Assembly: GCA_030616465.1 (NCBI GenBank) | Contig: JAUWXH010000023.1 | Coordinates: 1 to 10,403 of the forward strand | Direction: 5' to 3' | Source: Planctomycetota bacterium | Lineage (GTDB): Bacteria; Planctomycetota; Phycisphaerae; UBA1845; Fen-1342 | Length of the DNA stretch: 10,403 nt | Shown here: positions 6,777 through 10,403 of the stretch, one piece after another | Position numbering within the stretch: position 1 is the first letter of the stretch | Layout of the letters: each line of letters opens with the position of its first letter | The notes under the pieces: generated by a model | Seen by the model: the letters and a program-made list of their open reading frames with translations, nothing else | What the model was told of the DNA's origin: nothing | Databases searched by the model: none | Translations under genes and position numbers: made by a program

Positions 6777-6950
6777 GTCCCCGCTTGAACACCGTGCATT
6801 CCCCCACGTGAAACGGCTGGCACCTCGCCAACGCACGTCCTCGGCTGGAGCCGCCCGGGCTGCGGCGGGGCGGTGATGATCGACACGTGGCGACCGACGC
6901 GGCGGCTTCCATCGGCGCCACAGTCAAAACCCATTAGAGGTGACAAGTTT

Positions 6951-8534
6951 ATGGCGCAGTTATCCGATTGTGCAGTATGGGCGGCGAGCACGCCGTCAGA
7001 CCGGCAGTACGCAGGTGGCAGGATGGCAATGCCGACGGCGCACATCCAGGTCGTTCTGGAAGAGCAGCGCGTGCCCAAGAGTCTGGAAACGGCCTTGCGG
7101 CGCGTGGGTGCGGCAGCCAGCTTCTGGTCACTGTCCGACACGCTGCGGCTTGGCTTGAGCGCGTCGGCCGACGCGGTGGTCGTCGTGGCCCCCAGCGACA
7201 GGCCCGGTTCCGACGATCGCTTGCGCAGTCTGTTCGATCGGATGGCCGATCACCCCCGCGCGACGCTGGTGTTGCAGCCCGAAGCGCACCCCAGACCCCG
7301 AACGAGCCACCCGCCAACGCTGCCCGTCTCATTTGGGGCGGCGCTCGACGCGGACGAACTGGCAGTTCGGCTCTCAACCATGATCGAGATGCGCGATTCA
7401 CTCGAATCGCTGCACGGTCGTCGCGGGGCCGATCGCTCACCGGAACCGACCGTCGCGCAGGCCTATCTCAAACAGATGCGGCTTGCCAGCCAGATCCAGC
7501 GCGAGCTCCTGCCGGACGTGCTGCCGCACTACGGACCGATCTCGTTCTCGGCCATCTATCGCCCGGCCGAGTACGTGTCCGGCGACATCTACGACATCCA
7601 GGCGCTCGACGAGGAGCACATCGCGATCGGGCTGGCCGACGTAACCGGTCACGGGGTGCCCGCCGCCCTGCTCACCGTGTTCCTCAAGCGTGCCTTGCGG
7701 GGCCGGGGAAGGCGCGACGGCGGCGACCACCTCCTGCATCCGGACCAGGTGCTTGACCGGCTCAACGACGAGATCCTCGAGGTCAACTTCTCCGAGTGTA
7801 GTTTCGCGGCCCTCGTTTACGCCGTGCTCAACACCCGAACGTTGCAGCTCAAAGTGGCCCGGGCCGGGGCACCGTATCCGATCCTGCGCCGGGCCGATGG
7901 CGCCCTGAGCCTGCTGCGACCGGCGGGCATGCTCATCGGCGTGCTGCCCGAGGCCGCATTCGCGGTTGAGAGCGTTCAACTGCGGCCTGGCGACAGTCTG
8001 TTGTTGTACACGGATGGGCTGGACCGGCTCATCCTTCCGGCACGACGCTTGCCCGGCCCAACCGAAGCGCCGGCTGCCGTGACCGGCGTTCGCCCGCGGA
8101 AAAACGGTAACAGTGCCCGGAACGTCCTCAGGCTGCACCCCAGGTCGCCGCACGCCGGTGGCAACCGTGACTCCGGACTGTGGGAACCGGCCGAGGCGGC
8201 CACGGCCGTCGCCGTCGAACCGGCCGGCGTGCCGCAACACGCCGCGAGTAGGCCGCGTGCCCAACCGAACTCCGGCAACGGCGACGGGAGTCGTACCGGT
8301 GCCGAACGCGCGGTGCGCCCACTTTGCCACTCCGCCCAGACCGCCGGCCTGGCGACCAGCGATGCCACCGTCCCGCCCGACCAGATCATCACGCAGTCGG
8401 CGTGGTACACGCTGTTGCGTGAGCAGGGGGAACAGGCGGCGTTGGAGCACATCTCCTTCCGGCACGATCTTCTGCGGCGAATCGGACACCCCCTGGACGA
8501 TCTGACCGTCCTGGTGTTGCAGGTCGAATCTTGA
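6951..8534 (+). CDS. SpoIIE/RsbU-type PP2C serine phosphatase with receiver-like N-terminus and long catalytic insert
   Basis: This 527-residue protein has a metal-dependent PP2C phosphatase domain of the SpoIIE/RsbU class, which dephosphorylates anti-anti-sigma proteins in partner-switching pathways. The metal-binding aspartates are all present: GDIYD (Asp212), ADVTGHG (Asp230), YTDG (Asp355) and LDDLT (Asp516/517). QIQRELLPDVLP before the domain is the usual lead-in. Residues 30-152 look like a response-regulator receiver: VVLEE for the acidic pair, an alternating strand/helix pattern and an ending FGAALDADELAVRL, but the phosphoacceptor position (DAVVVVAPSDRPG) has no aspartate at the expected place. 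Between Asp355 and Asp516 there are about 160 residues where 50-60 are normal; residues 360-482 are rich in Pro, Arg, Ala and Gly and look disordered. The ATG at 6951 has AGAGGTGA (6936-6943) at good spacing; a later ATG at 7023 is possible. No anti-sigma kinase or STAS gene is adjacent, so its target is unknown. Confidence 0.9.
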   Translation: MAQLSDCAVWAASTPSDRQYAGGRMAMPTAHIQVVLEEQRVPKSLETALRRVGAAASFWSLSDTLRLGLSASADAVVVVAPSDRPGSDDRLRSLFDRMADHPRATLVLQPEAHPRPRTSHPPTLPVSFGAALDADELAVRLSTMIEMRDSLESLHGRRGADRSPEPTVAQAYLKQMRLASQIQRELLPDVLPHYGPISFSAIYRPAEYVSGDIYDIQALDEEHIAIGLADVTGHGVPAALLTVFLKRALRGRGRRDGGDHLLHPDQVLDRLNDEILEVNFSECSFAALVYAVLNTRTLQLKVARAGAPYPILRRADGALSLLRPAGMLIGVLPEAAFAVESVQLRPGDSLLLYTDGLDRLILPARRLPGPTEAPAAVTGVRPRKNGNSARNVLRLHPRSPHAGGNRDSGLWEPAEAATAVAVEPAGVPQHAASRPRAQPNSGNGDGSRTGAERAVRPLCHSAQTAGLATSDATVPPDQIITQSAWYTLLREQGEQAALEHISFRHDLLRRIGHPLDDLTVLVLQVES

Positions 8535-8581
8535 CCGATCCGCATGCCGCTGTTCCACCGGACTCGGCTCGCGCGTGGCGC

Positions 8582-8609
8582 TGGACAAACCTGCTCGCGC
8601 GCGGATAAT
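8582..8609 (+). promoter_or_regulatory. Sigma70-like promoter of the tRNA-Arg gene
   Basis: TGGACA (8582-8587) and GATAAT (8604-8609), each five of six matches to consensus, are separated by 16 bases. The predicted start is about eight bases before the mature tRNA 5' end, a normal leader length for a monocistronic tRNA gene. Confidence 0.55.
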
Positions 8610-8623
8610 CACGTGTACGTGCA

Positions 8624-8697
8624 GCGCCCGTAGCTCAATTGGATAGAGTAGCAGACTTCGAATCTGACGGTTGGTGGTTCGAGTCCACCCGGGCGCG
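8624..8697 (+). tRNA. tRNA-Arg, anticodon TCG
   Basis: The cloverleaf folds by eye. The acceptor stem GCGCCCG (8624-8630) pairs perfectly with CGGGCGC (8690-8696), with discriminator G at 8697. The D stem is GCTC (8633-8636) with GAGT (8646-8649), including one G-U pair. The anticodon stem is GCAGA (8651-8655) with TCTGA (8663-8667), whose outermost pair is a G-A mismatch. The anticodon loop CTTCGAA gives anticodon TCG at 8658-8660, reading the CGA arginine codon. The variable loop is five bases. The T stem GGTGG/CCACC is perfect and its loop is TTCGAGT. The 3' CCA is not encoded (GTTG follows), so CCA must be added by nucleotidyltransferase. There is no sign of a direct repeat of the 3' end nearby that would indicate an integrated element. 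Confidence 0.96.
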
Positions 8698-8780
8698 TTG
8701 ATCGGCATTGCTCTGCGCAACACCCGTGCCACCGCGGTCGATCCGGGCGGCGAACGGCCACATGCGATCACCGACCCCGC

Positions 8781-8809
8781 GGCCTGCACAGGCCGGTGGG
8801 ACTCCGGCC
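8781..8809. repeat. Two overlapping short inverted repeats after the tRNA gene
   Basis: GGCCTG (8781-8786) pairs with CAGGCC (8789-8794), and the overlapping GGCCGG (8791-8796) pairs with CCGGCC (8804-8809). The two hairpins share bases 8791-8794, so only one can form at a time. No T-run follows. They lie in the 259-base gap between the tRNA and the next gene; high GC makes chance pairing fairly likely. Confidence 0.3.
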
Positions 8810-8883
8810 ACGATCCCCTCTCAAGAACTCCACGGCCGGCCTTTGGAACCGTGACCGCCGTTTGCTTCAACCCCGGCCATGCG

Positions 8884-8912
8884 TTGCCCACCTCGTTCCG
8901 GCCCACTACAAT
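8884..8912 (+). promoter_or_regulatory. Sigma70-like promoter of the helical-barrel protein gene
   Basis: TTGCCC (8884-8889, four of six) and TACAAT (8907-8912, five of six) are separated by 17 bases. Transcription would begin near 8919, about 38 bases before the ATG at 8957, which has GGGGAG at 8944-8949. The arrangement supports that start over one at 8879. Confidence 0.45.
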
Positions 8913-8956
8913 ATCCTCCTCGGAAGTCCCCACCCATACCGCTGGGGAGATCACGC

Positions 8957-10252
8957 ATGCTGAGCGTCGCAGCCCGCGAGCGCGAACGCCGGACCCGCAA
9001 GCGGGCGAGTGCCCATTCAAGCGCGGCGGACGTCCACTCCGCCACGTGGAAGGGACACGAGCACGACCGCACCCAGGTCGTCGCCACTGTGCTGCTCACG
9101 ATTTGTGCCGCCTTCCTGATCGGTTGTCCGGGGATGTTCGTTTTTCAAGAGCATGTCGATTCGGCCTGCCTGCAGACGGATTGGATGACAGAGGCGGCCG
9201 CCGCAATCGAGGTAGAGGCCGACACCTTCGAAGCGGTGTTGGCAACGGTTCTCCTGGACGTGCCGTTGGTGGACGGCAACTGGGCCGAGGATTACGGTGA
9301 CGCCCGCTTCTACGGGCCGGCGGTCCTGCTCGGGCTGGGGCGCGAGCTGGACAATCGCTGCCTGTTGGCCTTCGGGCAGGCCGGCTCCGAGGGAAATCGA
9401 AACCTGATCAGGATGGGGCAGTGGTGCCCGTTATCCTTCTGGCAGCAGCTACCCGAGCAGGTGATGGCTGCCTACGGGTTGATCGAGACCTACCCGTATG
9501 AGCGTCGGGCCGACGATCTCGAGTTGATCGACGCCGTGCTGGATCGCGTGAATCCCGCTCTGGAATCCCTCGGTCTTTACCCCAATGAGCTGACCCATCC
9601 GGAAGGGACGCCGTACGGCCCGACGACGCTGACCGCCGCAGCGGCCGTGCTCAATCTGCGGTACGCACTCCAGGTTGGCGGGCCCCGGGGTGCCGAGCGA
9701 GCGGAATACGCCCTCCGAGTGATCGACGCCGTCAACGAGGGGGCGTACGACGCCGAACGCGGCATCTACCGGTTCTCGGTCGCCGTGGACCAACTGCGTC
9801 TTTATCCGAACGCGATGATGATCGTCGCAAACTGCCTGGCCTACGAGGCGACCGAAGATGCCCGGTATCTGGAGCGTGCCAGGGCGACGTTCGAGAACAT
9901 ACAGCCCCTGAAAGACCCGCGTCAGGGGAACTACCGCAGCCCATACAGTGCGGCGTCGGCGGGGGCCCGGACCGAGGACTACTCCACCCTCTCATCGCAA
10001 CTATATTTGGTTACAGCCCTCTGCTTACTGTACGAGAGCACCGGGCAAGCGCATTATGAGCGAGAGGCCCGCAGCGTGCTGCGCTTTGTGTGCACGCACC
10101 TGCGTGACGACGGTCGATTGGTCTATCGCTGGATCGACGGTCGGCCGGTGGGGCCCAGTGAATCGGTGTACTATTGCAGCGGCTGCAACTTCCAGGCCCT
10201 TTACGTCATGTGGTACATGACCCACCTGCAACCTGTGCCGAACTCCCGGTAA
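8957..10252 (+). CDS. Membrane-anchored or lipoprotein, (alpha/alpha)-barrel-like protein of unknown function
   Basis: This predicted 431-residue protein is not one I can assign to a named family. After a charged, Arg-rich N-terminal stretch comes a hydrophobic segment (VVATVLLTICAAFLIGC) ending in a lipobox-like LIGC with Cys57, so it is either a lipoprotein with an unusually long leader or a protein with one membrane anchor. The body is nearly all helical hairpins with repeated aromatic and small residues: YGPAVLLGLGRELD, then YPYERRADDLELIDAVLD, YALRVIDAVNEGAYD, YLERARATFENI and YEREARSVLRFVCTHL. DDGRLVYRW and the AYDAERGIYRF turn resemble six-hairpin glycosidase-like folds (AGE, GH76, GH88 and YyaL-like proteins). 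That suggests a carbohydrate-related role outside the cytoplasm, but no catalytic residues can be named. The C-terminus has a CSGC pair. The ATG at 8957 was chosen for its GGGGAG site seven bases upstream and the predicted promoter. A later GTG in the hydrophobic region would shorten the leader but has a poor ribosome site. Confidence 0.75.
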   Translation: MLSVAARERERRTRKRASAHSSAADVHSATWKGHEHDRTQVVATVLLTICAAFLIGCPGMFVFQEHVDSACLQTDWMTEAAAAIEVEADTFEAVLATVLLDVPLVDGNWAEDYGDARFYGPAVLLGLGRELDNRCLLAFGQAGSEGNRNLIRMGQWCPLSFWQQLPEQVMAAYGLIETYPYERRADDLELIDAVLDRVNPALESLGLYPNELTHPEGTPYGPTTLTAAAAVLNLRYALQVGGPRGAERAEYALRVIDAVNEGAYDAERGIYRFSVAVDQLRLYPNAMMIVANCLAYEATEDARYLERARATFENIQPLKDPRQGNYRSPYSAASAGARTEDYSTLSSQLYLVTALCLLYESTGQAHYEREARSVLRFVCTHLRDDGRLVYRWIDGRPVGPSESVYYCSGCNFQALYVMWYMTHLQPVPNSR

Positions 10253-10324
10253 GGCGAACCCGACCGGCGGCCTTGCAGGATGAGCAGGCGTGAGCCGTCG
10301 CTGCGATAGCAGGAGGCAACTCCG

Positions 10325-10403
10325 ATGAGCGAGCCGACAACCGAAACGATCACGTGCCCCGGCTGCGGTCACCAGCAGGCGTTCACCATCTGGGAGTCGC
10401 TGA
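10325..10403 (+). CDS. CpXC-domain protein, 5' end (cut by window)
   Basis: The first 26 codons are visible, beginning with ATG at 10325 and a perfect AGGAGG (10311-10316) eight bases upstream. The peptide reads MSEPTTETITCPGCGHQQAF and then TIWESL. Two cysteines in CPGCG followed by a short aromatic strand ending in WES match the opening of CpXC-domain proteins, where the CPxCG pair is thought to bind zinc; the family is of unknown function. It lies 72 bases after the preceding gene on the same strand and may be co-transcribed with it. The rest of the gene is outside the window. Confidence 0.7.
   Translation, partial: MSEPTTETITCPGCGHQQAFTIWESL

Noticed and set aside
6821..6845. Possible sigma54 site (TGGCAC followed by a GC pair) before the phosphatase gene
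   Set aside because: The spacing between the GG and GC elements is 12 or 6 bases by eye, not the required 10.
8697..8956. Integration site at the 3' end of the tRNA-Arg gene
   Set aside because: No integrase gene and no repeat of the tRNA 3' end is present in the window; the next genes look chromosomal.
7437..9020. Long open frame on the minus strand (527 codons) across the phosphatase gene, the tRNA and its flanks
   Set aside because: It runs antisense through a tRNA gene and a clear PP2C domain. The part opposite the tRNA reads WTRTTNRQIRSLLLYPIELR, a phrase well known from spurious proteins called antisense to tRNA genes. High GC makes such shadows common.

Overview
This is a GC-rich bacterial chromosomal window with densely packed genes on both strands. 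The gene content resembles what is common in Planctomycetota: a metzincin-type secreted protease, an exported TldE-like protein, a SpoIIE/RsbU-type phosphatase, a CpXC-domain protein and a stand-alone PTS IIA protein. That assignment is an inference from gene style; no marker gene here settles it.

Layout. Positions 2-613 (+) hold the 3' end of a zinc metalloprotease that began before the window. It converges on a leftward block. Read in the direction of transcription, that block runs: a transketolase (5941-3977), a HicB/HicA toxin-antitoxin pair with a 4-base overlap (3856-3641 and 3644-3417), an extended-SDR NAD-dependent epimerase/dehydratase (3259-2219) and a TldE/PmbA-like protein with a Tat-type lipoprotein signal (2169-667). 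The last two are 49 bases apart and are probably co-transcribed. The toxin-antitoxin pair has its own perfect TATAAT box.

The transketolase diverges from a rightward block starting with a PtsN-like PTS EIIA protein (6207-6677), which has a good sigma70-like promoter. After an imperfect inverted repeat come a PP2C/SpoIIE phosphatase (6951-8534) with a receiver-like but phosphoacceptor-less N-terminus and a long low-complexity insert in its catalytic domain, then a tRNA-Arg(TCG) gene (8624-8697) with its own promoter, a membrane-anchored or lipoprotein helical protein of (alpha/alpha)-barrel appearance (8957-10252), and the first 26 codons of a CpXC-domain protein (10325 onward, cut by the window end).

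How the genes relate. Most neighbours do not form one pathway. The transketolase (pentose phosphate/carbon flow) and the PtsN-like protein (phosphotransfer signalling of carbon/nitrogen state) share a divergent 265-base control region and could be linked in carbon regulation. The phosphatase is a signalling protein of the partner-switching kind. Three proteins (metalloprotease fragment, TldE-like, helical-barrel protein) appear to act outside the cytoplasm. I see no IS element, CRISPR array, prophage or clear novel multi-gene system. The points most worth a second look are the exported TldE-like protein without a visible TldD partner, the phosphatase architecture, and the structured spacer between ptsN and the phosphatase gene.
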